Assembly (NCBI GenBank): GCA_964518635.1
Contig: CAZFGK010000002.1
Location: forward strand, 62,001-126,000
Length of the DNA stretch: 64,000 bases
Direction of reading: 5' to 3'
Source: CAZFGK01 sp964518635
Lineage (GTDB): Bacteria; Zixibacteria; MSB-5A5; GN15; FEB-12
The notes beneath the pieces were generated by a model. That model had not been told where the DNA came from. It ran no database searches and saw only the letters and a program-made list of their open reading frames with translations. Below, in pieces: positions 34,249-43,435 of this stretch (position 1 is its first letter; every line of letters begins with the position of its first letter). The position numbers were made by a program, and so were the translations under genes.

Positions 34249-35418
34249 ATGACTCGTTCCTTTCATTTCGGCACTGTTGAAGAGACCCCGATGTTTCGGG
34301 GGGTCGATACGGCCCTCATTCGCCAGTATTTTGCCGACCGTACGCTCGAAACGCCGACCCTCTTGTTGTCCCGCTCCGAAGTAGGACGAAACTACGACGC
34401 CCTGAAAGCAGCGTTGCCACGAGTACAGATGTACTACGCAGTGAAATCGAATAACCACCCGACGATCTTGAGTGAAGTCGGCAAGCGTGGTGGAAATTTC
34501 GATGTCTGTTCTATCGGAGAAACGGATGATGCTATCCGCGCAGGTGCAGATCCGACGACGCTGCTTCATACCCACCCGGTGAAGACTGTCGGTGAGTTTG
34601 ATAGTGCGGTTGAACGTGGGATTGAACTCTTCGTGGTTGATAATCCGGAAGAGGTGAAGAAATTCGCCCGCTACACGCATAAGAAACTGAAGGTGTTGAT
34701 TCGTTTTCGCATTCACACCAATCAGAATGCGGTGGTCAATCTGCAGTTGAAATTCGGCTGCCTGCCGGAAGAAGTGCTTGATCTTGCACGTCAGATTAAG
34801 GCGGCCGGCCACGAATATCACGGGTTGTCGTTTCACATTGGCTCGCAGTGCCTCTTCGCTGAGAATTATCTCAAAGCGATTGATGCCTCCCGTCAGTTGA
34901 TCCGCGCCCTCGATGAACAGGGTTTCGAAACGCAGGTTCTTGATATCGGCGGTGGATTCCCGGTCAACTATGTCGAGCCGATTCCGACCATTGACGAATT
35001 CTGCAAGCCGATTGAAAAGGCCCTCGACAAGCAGATTCGTCGCGACATTCGGATTATCTCCGAGCCGGGTCGATTCATTTCGGCCAGCCCGGTGACACTG
35101 GTCTGCTCGGTGATCGGGAAATCATACCGTGACGGCAAGATGTGGTACTTCCTTGATGATGGTCTCTATTCGACCTTCTCAGGCATCCTCTATGATCATT
35201 GCCAGTATCCGGTGGTCACTGACAAGACTGGGAATGAACGTTTGACCGTTCTCTCCGGCCCGACCTGCGATTCATTTGATGTCATGTATGACGGGTTGAT
35301 GATCCCTGAGCATGAGATCGGTGATCTCTTTGTCTTTCCGATGACCGGGGCCTACTGCTCGGTTTCGGGATCGAACTTCAACTCCCTGCGTCGCCCGGTC
35401 TATCGGGTGATCGACTAA
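34249..35418 (+). CDS. Ornithine (or lysine/ornithine) decarboxylase, fold III PLP enzyme
   Basis: 389 aa. Alanine racemase-fold decarboxylase motifs are present: PLP lysine in YYAVKSNNHPTI, FDVCSIGE, HIGSQC, DIGGGFPV, EPGRFISASPVTLV and GPTCDSFDVMYD with the catalytic Cys. It makes putrescine from ornithine. It sits between speD and speE in a compact operon. Lysine activity cannot be excluded. The start ATG 34249 has AAAGGAG upstream. Confidence 0.92.
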   Translation: MTRSFHFGTVEETPMFRGVDTALIRQYFADRTLETPTLLLSRSEVGRNYDALKAALPRVQMYYAVKSNNHPTILSEVGKRGGNFDVCSIGETDDAIRAGADPTTLLHTHPVKTVGEFDSAVERGIELFVVDNPEEVKKFARYTHKKLKVLIRFRIHTNQNAVVNLQLKFGCLPEEVLDLARQIKAAGHEYHGLSFHIGSQCLFAENYLKAIDASRQLIRALDEQGFETQVLDIGGGFPVNYVEPIPTIDEFCKPIEKALDKQIRRDIRIISEPGRFISASPVTLVCSVIGKSYRDGKMWYFLDDGLYSTFSGILYDHCQYPVVTDKTGNERLTVLSGPTCDSFDVMYDGLMIPEHEIGDLFVFPMTGAYCSVSGSNFNSLRRPVYRVID

Positions 35419-35434
35419 GGACACTACCACTACA

Positions 35435-36346
35435 ATGAACAATACGACGATGAACCCCGCGCCGACTGCACAGGCAGTCGGCGTTTCGGGGATGGAAGAT
35501 CTCTGGAATGTCTGGTACAGCGAACTACATGAGCACTGCGCCGGATTGACGGTCAAGGTCGACCGTGTCCTCGAATCGCATCAGACTGAGTTTCAGCGCA
35601 TTGATGTCATCGAGAATAAATTCTTTGGAAAGATTCTCGTGCTGTATGGCTCCCTCATGGCTGCCGACAACGACAACAATGCCTACAACGAGATGATCAC
35701 CCATGTGCCGCTCTTCACGCACCCGAATCCGAAGAAGGTGCTGATTATCGGCGGTGGTGATTGTGGTGCGCTCACCGAAGCCCTCAAGCATCCGAATCTT
35801 GAGAGTGTGACGATGTGCGAGATCGACAAGATGGTGGTGGAAGTTTCCAAACGTCATCTGCCGAAGCTGACGACTGGCTTGAATGACAAGCGCGCTCGCG
35901 TAGTCTTTCAGGATGGGAAGATTTTCATGGCCGAGACGCCGGATAAATTTGATCTGGTGACGCTTGATCTTTCTGATCCAATTGGCCCGGCGGCCGATCT
36001 TTTTCAGAAGCCCTTTCATCAGAAGGTCTACGACAAGCTGACCGATGACGGGATCATGATCGCGCAGTCGGAGTCGCCGTTCTTTCACAAGCAGGCGGTG
36101 CGCCCGATGATCGACAATCTCAAGTCGATCTTCCCGATTGTGAGAGTTTACACCGCCTATATGCCGATCTATCCCTCGGCTTACTGGTCATTCGCCTTCT
36201 GCTCGAAGAAGTATGACCCACAGACCAACTTCCAGGCGGCGCGCTATGCTGCGACGGCTGCTGCCATGAAGACCAGCTACTACAACGATGAGATTCATCG
36301 CGCGGCGTTTATGCTTCCGAATTTCGTGAAGGAATTGCTGGCGTAA
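35435..36346 (+). CDS. speE: Spermidine synthase (aminopropyltransferase)
   Basis: 303 aa. SAM-like fold: VLIIGGGDCGALTEALKHP (usual GGGDGG has Cys in place of a Gly), MCEIDKMVVEVSKRHLP, DGKIFM, and LDLSDPIGPAADLFQKPF with the two catalytic aspartates. The substrate-loop segment reads LYGSLMAADNDNNAYNEMIT, where most relatives have DGVVQLTERDEFAYHEM. This may mean altered substrate choice. An N-terminal extension of about 24 residues precedes the usual start. It is the last gene of the polyamine operon, followed by repeats and a terminator at 36415. Confidence 0.92.
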   Translation: MNNTTMNPAPTAQAVGVSGMEDLWNVWYSELHEHCAGLTVKVDRVLESHQTEFQRIDVIENKFFGKILVLYGSLMAADNDNNAYNEMITHVPLFTHPNPKKVLIIGGGDCGALTEALKHPNLESVTMCEIDKMVVEVSKRHLPKLTTGLNDKRARVVFQDGKIFMAETPDKFDLVTLDLSDPIGPAADLFQKPFHQKVYDKLTDDGIMIAQSESPFFHKQAVRPMIDNLKSIFPIVRVYTAYMPIYPSAYWSFAFCSKKYDPQTNFQAARYAATAAAMKTSYYNDEIHRAAFMLPNFVKELLA

Positions 36347-36414
36347 AAATTGGTGGACGGCAGACGCCCTCGTCTGCCTCGTCTGTCCCGTCTGCCCCGT
36401 CTAGATTATATCAG

Positions 36415-36447
36415 GGTCGGCGCCGTGAATGGTGCCGACCTTTTTTT
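36415..36447 (+). terminator. Terminator of the polyamine operon
   Basis: GGTCGGCGCC-GTGAAT-GGTGCCGACC is followed by seven T, about 70 bases past the speE stop. Confidence 0.85.
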
Positions 36448-36466
36448 GTTCGTGACATCCCTGATT

Positions 36467-36671
36467 CTTGGTGCCCCACTGCGTAGACTCCGCAACGCGG
36501 AGACCAGCGGTGGGTTCCCGGTCTTGTTTTGTGCTGTGAAGAGGCAGGTCCTCCGAAGGACGCTGCCCTACTGAAAAGAAAAAGATGGCCGGTACCAAAG
36601 CGTACCGCCCCTACAAGAAAATTGAAATTACACCAGTCTTGTAGGGCGGTCTTGGGTTCCAAGCCGCCTCC
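36467..36671 (+). repeat. Long intergenic direct repeat, copy 1 (~205 bp)
   Basis: Matches 37535-37734 with scattered differences. It begins CTTGGTGCCCCACTGCGTAG and continues through AGGCAGGTCCTCCGAAGGAC (an inverted-repeat segment) to CTTGTAGGGCGGTCTTGG. Short pieces of the same unit recur at 37797-37851 (inverted) and 44462-44515. The stretch from 36347 to 36800 holds no gene apart from the terminator. Confidence 0.75.
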
Positions 36672-36800
36672 TTTCTATCCATACATTTGAAGATGGCGGG
36701 TCAGAAGCTGACCACGCCCTACAAGAAAAAGACCAACACGACCTGCAGACACTGAAGAATTCCTTTCACCTACATCTCATCTTCAGACTACTTTACCCAT

Positions 36801-37499
36801 ATGGCAAACCGCCCCATCCTCATTCTCCAACTCTGTGATGCCGAACCCGGCACACTCATCGACCAGGAACTCGAAAAACAAGAAATTCCGTTCGAGAGAA
36901 TCAAAGTCTTTGAGAATACTCGAATTCCCGATCAAGATTCAATCCGAGCAGCTATCATTCTCGGCTCACCGACATCGGTGAATGACTTCCAGCAATACGA
37001 TTGGGCGAGAACTCTCTACACCTGGACATCGAGCGCGATCCGCAGAAACATTCCCCTTCTTGGCATCTGCTATGGATCACAACTTCTCGCCAAAATTCTC
37101 GGCGCGACAGTCTCACGTCATACTGAGATGGAGTTGGGTGTCTCTGATGTCGACCTCACCGAGAACGGTGCGACCGACCCGCTATTTGCAGGTATTGAGC
37201 CGTCATTTCCTGTCGCTCAGTGGCATGGTGAGACATGGAAGCTGCCATATGGAGCGAAGCTGTTGTGTGAGGGGGAGGGATGCCGCAATCAGGCATTTCG
37301 ACATGGAAACATCGTTGGTCTCCAGTTTCATCTGGAGGGAGGGCTTCAGGAGATGAGCTCCTGGTCGGAGATGTATGCACAGGATGTTGCGATCAGCGGC
37401 AAAGACGCTAACGCGATTCGTGCCGACTTTCAGAAACGAAGCGAGGAGTTGCAGGCACTCTTTTCAAAATTGATTGAAAATTGGGTGAAGGGGGTGTGA
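36801..37499 (+). CDS. Class I glutamine amidotransferase-like protein
   Basis: 232 aa. Nucleophile Cys in PLLGICYGSQLLAKILG; His and Glu in IVGLQFHLEGG; oxyanion strand AAIILGSPTSV. This is a stand-alone amidotransferase of the GMP-synthase glutaminase type (YfeJ/PuuD-like group); the acceptor is unknown. Start ATG 36801 has no strong ribosome site. It is a single gene sitting exactly between two copies of a ~200-bp direct repeat, which suggests it moved or duplicated as a unit. Confidence 0.87.
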   Translation: MANRPILILQLCDAEPGTLIDQELEKQEIPFERIKVFENTRIPDQDSIRAAIILGSPTSVNDFQQYDWARTLYTWTSSAIRRNIPLLGICYGSQLLAKILGATVSRHTEMELGVSDVDLTENGATDPLFAGIEPSFPVAQWHGETWKLPYGAKLLCEGEGCRNQAFRHGNIVGLQFHLEGGLQEMSSWSEMYAQDVAISGKDANAIRADFQKRSEELQALFSKLIENWVKGV

Positions 37500-37534
37500 T
37501 TGGTTTATGAGATTTATCCCCTTTGCATTCTTCA

Positions 37535-37734
37535 CTTGGTGCCCCACTGCGTAGACTCCGCAACGCGGAGGCAAGCGGTGGGTTCCAGGTCTTGTTTGTG
37601 GACGGAAGAGGCAGGTCCTCAGAAGGACACTGCCCTACAGAGTAGAAAAAGAGGCCGGTACCAAAGCGAACCGTCCCTACAAGAAGATAAAATTTCATCC
37701 GTCTTGTAGGGCGGTCTTGGCTTCCAAGCCGCCG
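37535..37734 (+). repeat. Long intergenic direct repeat, copy 2 (~200 bp)
   Basis: Second copy of the unit at 36467-36671. It is followed by a further CTTGTAGGGCGG and a GCGGGGCAG-type hairpin (37744-37768). Confidence 0.75.
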
Positions 37735-37796
37735 TCCTGTCTTGTAGGGCGGGGGCAGTTTCTGCCCCGCCTCTTGTTAACTAAAGAGAAGAGTTA

Positions 37797-37851
37797 AAGA
37801 CCTGGAACCCACCGCTGGTCGGCTCCGGCGCCTGTGCAGTGGGGCACCAAG
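37797..37851 (-). repeat. Inverted short copy of the intergenic repeat
   Basis: The minus strand reads CTTGGTGCCCCACTGCACAG and ends in GGTGGGTTCCAGGTC. It matches the first ~55 bases of the direct repeats in opposite orientation. The middle is diverged. Confidence 0.65.
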
Positions 37852-37947
37852 AGTTAGAACCCTGCAGAACTATCTCCCATTCACCTGATTATGTACGGCG
37901 GCTCGAAGGGCGACATCTTCGTCTTCTCCTCCCACCCCACTACACAC

Positions 37948-37976
37948 AAAAAAAGGCCCGGTTTCCCGGGCCTTTC
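37948..37976. terminator. Bidirectional terminator upstream of barrel gene end
   Basis: AAAAAAAGGCCCGG-TTTC-CCGGGCCTTTCT. It lies about 33 bases past the stop of the minus-strand gene at 38009. Confidence 0.8.
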
Positions 37977-38008
37977 TCATGCACTTGCGTGCGAATAATC
38001 AAACAGTC

Positions 38009-39253
38009 TTAGAACAGTTCCATCAAAGCGGAGAGGGAGAAGTTCATGTTGCTTGTACGACCGCTGATGAAATTGAATCCGTTCAGGAACAAGGCCGGAT
38101 CGGTATAAGTGTCGACATGGAGACGACCAAAGTTGAAACCGAAACCGAGGTAAGTCTGGTTTGAAGCATAGGATTCGGTGTCTTCGAAGGTGTTTGTTCC
38201 GTCAGTGAATTCATCCTTCTCCGACTGCCAGTAGCTGGTCGCGCCGAAACGGGCATCGAGCCACGGGAAAACATCCCCTTCAACACCAAGCTTAAAGAAC
38301 GGAAGCGAGGTAAATGATTCCTTATCTTCTTCAATCGGATCGGTGCCGTCTGCGACTTCCTGCTTACGATTAGTAATCATCACACCCGGCTGGATGACAG
38401 CGAGGACGTTATTAGACGGCATGTAGTGGATACCACAACCTGCCATGAAACCTGAAGATGTCCACTTTTCGTTGTAGACGTTCGCAGGAACCGCATCCGG
38501 GTAGGTTATGCCAAGTGAACCCGTCCAGAAGCTTGCATTCGGGACGATAGTCCACTGCGGGTTGACCGAGTGGAAAAAGCGGAACGTACCGCCAAATTGA
38601 GTTCCGCCGTCAGCCTCAAACACAGTTGAGCCGTTGAGGTCCTGATTGAAACTAGAGAGAATGACATGTATCGCGGCATCCCATTTGAACGCCTGGTCAG
38701 AAAGACCGACAGCAAGAGCGATCTGGCTTGCAGATTCGTCATACTTGTCGAATCCGGTGGGTGCAGCATCTTCGACGTATCCGGAGGCAGTATAGCCAAC
38801 GGTGAAACCAAAATTCATGTTCCCTAGTTTGCGACCGTAGATCAACTGAATTCTACGATTCGAGAAATTATCCAGCGCTTCGAAATCAAAATCGGCAAGA
38901 CTGAAAACCGAAGTCTGTGCACCGAAGAGCGGGTCGACTACGTTGTTGAACATGTAGGTTCCAAGTACCCATGGGTTCTCAGTTCCGAATTTCCAGTTAA
39001 CGCCTAGCCGGCCGATATCTGAGAAGCTACCACCAGTTGTTCGGGCAAATTCTGAGTCGAAGAAATAGCTTCCCACTTCCGCGACAGCAATGTTCGGGAA
39101 CTGTCCGATACGGGATGGATAGAGAAAGACGTTCGCATCGTCTACCAGGACTTCATGGTTGTCACCAAGGGTCAGGGTACGGGTGTCGGTCGCCATTGAG
39201 GTCGCGGCCACAGCAGCGACGAGGGCGAAGACGGTTGTTAGCTTTTTCAGCAT
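38009..39253 (-). CDS. Outer-membrane beta-barrel protein, ~414 aa
   Basis: 414 aa from ATG 39253 (AAAGGA 12 bases upstream; a GTG at 39280 is the alternative). The signal peptide ends at VAATSMA. The body is a succession of amphipathic strands with Gly and aromatic residues: GRLGVNWKFGTENPWVLGTY, IYGRKLGNMNFGFTVGYTAS, FFKLGVEGDVFPWLDARFGA. This suggests a 14- to 16-stranded barrel, and the C-terminus ends in Phe as usual for barrels. Substrate unknown. The leader is long and GC-rich (see 39254-39580). Confidence 0.82.
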   Translation of the reverse strand: MLKKLTTVFALVAAVAATSMATDTRTLTLGDNHEVLVDDANVFLYPSRIGQFPNIAVAEVGSYFFDSEFARTTGGSFSDIGRLGVNWKFGTENPWVLGTYMFNNVVDPLFGAQTSVFSLADFDFEALDNFSNRRIQLIYGRKLGNMNFGFTVGYTASGYVEDAAPTGFDKYDESASQIALAVGLSDQAFKWDAAIHVILSSFNQDLNGSTVFEADGGTQFGGTFRFFHSVNPQWTIVPNASFWTGSLGITYPDAVPANVYNEKWTSSGFMAGCGIHYMPSNNVLAVIQPGVMITNRKQEVADGTDPIEEDKESFTSLPFFKLGVEGDVFPWLDARFGATSYWQSEKDEFTDGTNTFEDTESYASNQTYLGFGFNFGRLHVDTYTDPALFLNGFNFISGRTSNMNFSLSALMELF

Positions 39254-39580
39254 TGTTCTAAATATCCTTTCAGTGTTCACTCTGTTTTCACATTTCTATA
39301 CGATCTACGTCCGTCGGCGGGGGAAACAAATCCGCCTGACCTGGCACATCGCGTTGAGCTTTCGCTCCGGTCACTCCATAGGCTAACCTCCTCGGATCGC
39401 CTCCGCCGCGCGACAAAAACTTTTGCCGGACAACGGACTTGTTACCGAATTCATCCCTGACACCGCCGTAACTCGCGCTTTCGGTGTGTGAACGGTTAGA
39501 CCGAACACCCCGACCGGCGGTTGCCGCACGGTGTAAAAAACGGGGGCGAATATGCCCACCCTTATCCATGACGGGCAAGT
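39254..39580 (-). other. GC-rich leader, possible structured RNA
   Basis: About 330 bases upstream of the barrel gene. The minus strand contains several possible stems: GAGC-GAAA-GCTC (GNRA tetraloop, 39357-39368) and GGCGG-ATTTGTTT-CCCCCGCC (39311-39335). It is far more GC-rich than typical intergenic DNA here, and no protein family is recognised in any frame. A structured 5' leader or small RNA is possible. It matches no riboswitch consensus that I can recognise. Confidence 0.35.
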
Positions 39581-39703
39581 AAAAAAATGATAATTTCTTT
39601 GGTCAAGTTTTCACCCCATCACACAGCAACCCACTATCGCACAGAGGGTTATGCTTTGGTTCCCACGGGCAATGTGAATTTTTTCTCAAGCGTGTTGACG
39701 ATT

Positions 39704-40531
39704 TTAACCCCTTTTCTTGGCACTTTGCCAGAGATTTTCAAGCTCCGCAAGCGTATAGGAGGCAAGCTCTTTACCCGATTCAGCTGCCATCGACTCCATC
39801 TTTCCAAAACGTGAGGTGAAAGAATCCAGCGAACGACCCAGTGCCTTCTCCGGGTCGATTCCTGACTTTCGTGCAAACGAGGCAACAGCAAAGAGCAGGT
39901 CGCCGATCTCAGATTCGAGTTTCTCAACTGACAAGTTGGATGCAACGGCTTGATCTATTTCCAGCAACTCTTCATCTATCTTCTCGCGCGCTCCCTGTGC
40001 ATCCGGCCAGTCGAACCCGACCCCTCCAGCTTTCTCGCCAAGGCGAAATGCACGCGTGAGAGCGGGCATACTTTTGGGGAGACCATCCAAGAGTGACTTT
40101 TTTGTCCCTGCTCGTTCCCTGCTCTTGATCTGCTCCCATTGCTCACGCACCTGATCGGGGGCGAGTTCGTTGACACTCTCAAACACATGCGGATGCCGAA
40201 AGACCAGCTTATCGACCACCTGTGCCGCGACGTCATGTAACGTGAACTCATGACGTTCTGATGCGAGTTGGGCATGAAAGACTATCTGCACCAGCAGATC
40301 CCCAAGCTCTTCTTTGAGCTTGGCTGATTCACCAGATGAAATGGCATCGACTACTTCATATGATTCTTCGATGAGATATGGCGTGAGAGACTGATGGGAC
40401 TGTTTCCGATCCCATGCACACCCCTCGGGTGAGCGAAGAATCGACATAAGAAGGGTCAATCTCTCAATGGGTGAGAGCGATGGGTCGGTTACTCTGGCGC
40501 GGAGTTGTTCCGGGGATGGTCGGTCGGTCAT
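39704..40531 (-). CDS. mazG: Nucleoside triphosphate pyrophosphohydrolase
   Basis: 275 aa. The first MazG domain (about 20-120) has SPEGCAWDRKQSHQSLTPYL, then EESYEVVDAI and KLKEELGDLLVQIVFHAQLA, which gives the metal-binding EExxE and ExxD motifs. The second (about 160-270) has KIDEELLEIDQAV and SEIGDLLFAVASFAR. It hydrolyses NTPs to NMP and pyrophosphate, removing damaged nucleotides. It is a single gene, divergent from valS. Confidence 0.94.
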   Translation of the reverse strand: MTDRPSPEQLRARVTDPSLSPIERLTLLMSILRSPEGCAWDRKQSHQSLTPYLIEESYEVVDAISSGESAKLKEELGDLLVQIVFHAQLASERHEFTLHDVAAQVVDKLVFRHPHVFESVNELAPDQVREQWEQIKSRERAGTKKSLLDGLPKSMPALTRAFRLGEKAGGVGFDWPDAQGAREKIDEELLEIDQAVASNLSVEKLESEIGDLLFAVASFARKSGIDPEKALGRSLDSFTSRFGKMESMAAESGKELASYTLAELENLWQSAKKRG

Positions 40532-40654
40532 GCCTTCTGCCTATTTCGTGCAATGTGGGGGAATGATTGACTCCCTAGGCCGCTTCCGGTATCATCCCGC
40601 CCCATTACAGGTAATTCCGTACACAGCAACAGCAACCTAGCGAAAGACCATCGC

Positions 40655-43372
40655 GTGAGCAAATCTCCGAATTCTCCCGGCGAGGGGGAGCAGCAGCAGT
40701 CTGGTGAGAGCACTGAGAAAAAGTCAGTGGCGTATGATCCCCATGAAGGTGAGACTCGTCTCTATGACGGCTGGGTTTCGCAGGGGCTGTTCCATGCCGA
40801 TGTGAATTCATCCAAGCCCCCTTATACTATTGTTATCCCGCCGCCGAATGTGACCGCGATTCTGCACTTGGGGCATGCCCTCAATAACACCATTCAGGAT
40901 ATTCTGATTCGGACTCGCCGCATGCAGGGGTATGAAGCAGAATGGCTCCCCGGCACTGATCATGCCGGGATTGCAACGCAGGTGCTCGTTGAAAAGCAGC
41001 TTCGCAAAGAGGGGATCGATCGCCGCACGATCGGACGTGAAAAATTTCTCGAACGGACCACTGAATGGGCGGACAAGAATAAATTTGCAATTCTGAATCA
41101 GCTTCGAAAGATCGGCTCTAGTGCCGACTGGGATCGCACCCGCTATACCCTCGACCCGCAGTTGTCCCGTGCGGTCTTTGTGGTTTTCAAACATCTCTTT
41201 GAGAAGGGGCTGATCTATAAAGGGAAACGAATTGTCAACTGGTGCCCGACTGACCGAACGACTCTGTCAGATGATGAAGTCGAACATCAGGATCAGAATA
41301 GCTTTCTCTGGCAGATACGTTACAAACTCAAAGGGGCGGATGAATATCTGACCGTCGCAACTACGCGTCCGGAAACACTTCTTGGGGACACCGCACTCGC
41401 AGTGAATCCGAAAGACCCGCGCTACAAGAAATATATCGGGCAGAGTGTCCTCTTGCCGATCATGGATCGGGAAATTCCGGTTATCGGCGATACCTATATC
41501 GACATGAACTTCGGTACCGGTGTGCTAAAGGTCACTCCCGCGCACGATACCAATGACTTTGAGATCGCGCGTCGCCATGATCTGCCAGAACTGAATATTC
41601 TCAATCCGGACGGCACCTTAAATGAAAACACCGGCAAATTCAAAGGATTGAAAGTCGCCGAAGCCCGCGAGCAGGTACTCGAAGAGCTTCGCAATCGAAA
41701 GTTGCTTGCTAAAGAAGAGCCGTATGTGCTGCCAGCGAGAATCTGCTATCGCTGCGGTTCGAAGATTGAGCCGTATCTGTCGGAACAATGGTTCGTAAAG
41801 ATGGGGCCACTTTCCGAACCGGCGATTCAGGCGGTGAAAAGTGGCACTCTCAGATTCCATCCCGAGTATTGGACGAAAACCTATCTCCACTGGATGGAGA
41901 ATATCCGTGACTGGTGTATTTCACGGCAGCTCTGGTGGGGGCATCGGATTCCGGTCTGGTATGCAACCGACGGAACGATGTTTGTCTCGCAGGAAAGACC
42001 ACTCGCTTCAGAGTGCGTGAAAAACGGAAAGCAGTACGATCCTGCGACACTCACGCAGGATGAGGACGTGCTCGATACGTGGTTCTCATCATGGCTCTGG
42101 CCCTTCTCTACTTTTGGATGGCCGGATGAAACCCCTGAGATGAAAAAGTTCTATCCGACCAACACGCTGGTCACCGCCTCGGAGATTATTTTCCTCTGGG
42201 TGGCGCGTATGGTGATGGCCGGGTATGAATTTGTCGGTAAGTGTCCGTTCAATGATGTCTACATTCACGGGACTGTGCGTGACGAACGCGGACTCAAAAT
42301 GTCGAAATCACTCGGCAACGGAATCGACCCGCTTGAGATTATCGAGAAGTACGGCACCGATGCGCTTCGTATGTCACTGGTACTGGTCTCTCCGGATGGA
42401 CAGGACCCGAATGTCGGACGCAACACCTTTGAACTTGGACGGAACTTTTCAAATAAGCTGTATCAGGCCTCCCGTTTTGTGATGATGCGCTCTGAAGGGA
42501 TTGCAATTCCTGCCTTCGCGTCATTAAAGTCATCCGACTTGATGCTCTTTGACAGATGGATTCTTTCACGACTGGCGCGCACCATCGAGCAGACCAGCCG
42601 CACGACCGATGAGTTCCGTCTGTTTGCGACGGCGAAGACCCTCTACTCATTTGTGTGGGATGATTACTGCTCATGGTATCTGGAGCTAATCAAACCAGAT
42701 CAGCAGGGAGAATCGATCCGCGCGCAATCACTCTCTGTGGCAAATTATGTTCTCGAAGAGATTCTTCGACTTCTGCATCCGTTTGTGCCGTTTGTGACGG
42801 AGGAGATATTCCAACAACTGCGAGATGACCGCACCGCGAGCGTGGTACGCGGCCCGTGGGCGAATCTTCGCACTGCGGACATTGATCTCGACTTAGAAAA
42901 TCGATTGAAACTGATTCAGGATTTGGTGGTGGCAGTTCGTTCGTTGCGTTCGGAGTTGAATGTCCCCCCTTCGAAGAAATCTGATCTGCATATCCGCGCC
43001 GGTTCTCCGGAAACAGCGAAACTGCTTGAAGAGTATTCGAGTTACTTCCGGTCGCTTGCAAAGGTCGAGAAGCTGGAATGCGGCATCGATGTCAAACGAC
43101 CGGCATTGTCTGCCTCGGCGGTAATATCAGGAGCGGAATTGTTCGTGCCACTGGCAGGACTCATTGATGTCGATCAGGAACGAGCGCGATTGAACAAGCA
43201 GCTGTCTGAATTGAAAGACGCGCTTGAGAAATTGTCCCGCAAACTCGCCAATGCCGATTTTCTCGCCAAAGCCGCTGCGGATGTGATCGATAAAGAAAAG
43301 GGGAAAAAGGCGGACTACGAAGAACGAATTGAAAAGCTGAACAAGAATCTGGAGCAGTTAGTGGGGTGGTGA
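40655..43372 (+). CDS. valS: Valyl-tRNA synthetase
   Basis: 905 aa from GTG 40655. The HIGH motif is HLGH in PPPNVTAILHLGHALN. The editing domain lies around TVATTRPETLLGDTALAVNP and GTGVLKVTPAHDTNDFEIAR. KMSKS appears in GLKMSKSLGNGIDPLEI. The anticodon-binding helical domain ends in a coiled coil (about 835-905: DVDQERARLNKQLSELKDAL) typical of ValRS. It is essential and complete. The N-terminal ~24 residues form a polar extension. Confidence 0.97.
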   Translation: MSKSPNSPGEGEQQQSGESTEKKSVAYDPHEGETRLYDGWVSQGLFHADVNSSKPPYTIVIPPPNVTAILHLGHALNNTIQDILIRTRRMQGYEAEWLPGTDHAGIATQVLVEKQLRKEGIDRRTIGREKFLERTTEWADKNKFAILNQLRKIGSSADWDRTRYTLDPQLSRAVFVVFKHLFEKGLIYKGKRIVNWCPTDRTTLSDDEVEHQDQNSFLWQIRYKLKGADEYLTVATTRPETLLGDTALAVNPKDPRYKKYIGQSVLLPIMDREIPVIGDTYIDMNFGTGVLKVTPAHDTNDFEIARRHDLPELNILNPDGTLNENTGKFKGLKVAEAREQVLEELRNRKLLAKEEPYVLPARICYRCGSKIEPYLSEQWFVKMGPLSEPAIQAVKSGTLRFHPEYWTKTYLHWMENIRDWCISRQLWWGHRIPVWYATDGTMFVSQERPLASECVKNGKQYDPATLTQDEDVLDTWFSSWLWPFSTFGWPDETPEMKKFYPTNTLVTASEIIFLWVARMVMAGYEFVGKCPFNDVYIHGTVRDERGLKMSKSLGNGIDPLEIIEKYGTDALRMSLVLVSPDGQDPNVGRNTFELGRNFSNKLYQASRFVMMRSEGIAIPAFASLKSSDLMLFDRWILSRLARTIEQTSRTTDEFRLFATAKTLYSFVWDDYCSWYLELIKPDQQGESIRAQSLSVANYVLEEILRLLHPFVPFVTEEIFQQLRDDRTASVVRGPWANLRTADIDLDLENRLKLIQDLVVAVRSLRSELNVPPSKKSDLHIRAGSPETAKLLEEYSSYFRSLAKVEKLECGIDVKRPALSASAVISGAELFVPLAGLIDVDQERARLNKQLSELKDALEKLSRKLANADFLAKAAADVIDKEKGKKADYEERIEKLNKNLEQLVGW

Positions 43373-43435
43373 GTTTGTTACGATCAGCGAATGTGATTTC
43401 AATTTACCCAAAAAAGTGTTGATCATTACAGCCAG

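Noticed and set aside
39330..39360. Similarity to signal recognition particle RNA (CCAGGTCAGG)
   Set aside because: The GGAAG loop and the AGCAG symmetric bulge of SRP RNA are missing.
39288..39578. 96-codon open frame upstream of the barrel gene (product contains AYGVTGAKAQRDVPGQADLF)
   Set aside because: No start context, Arg/Pro/Gly-rich as expected from GC-rich non-coding DNA. Kept only as a possible structured leader.
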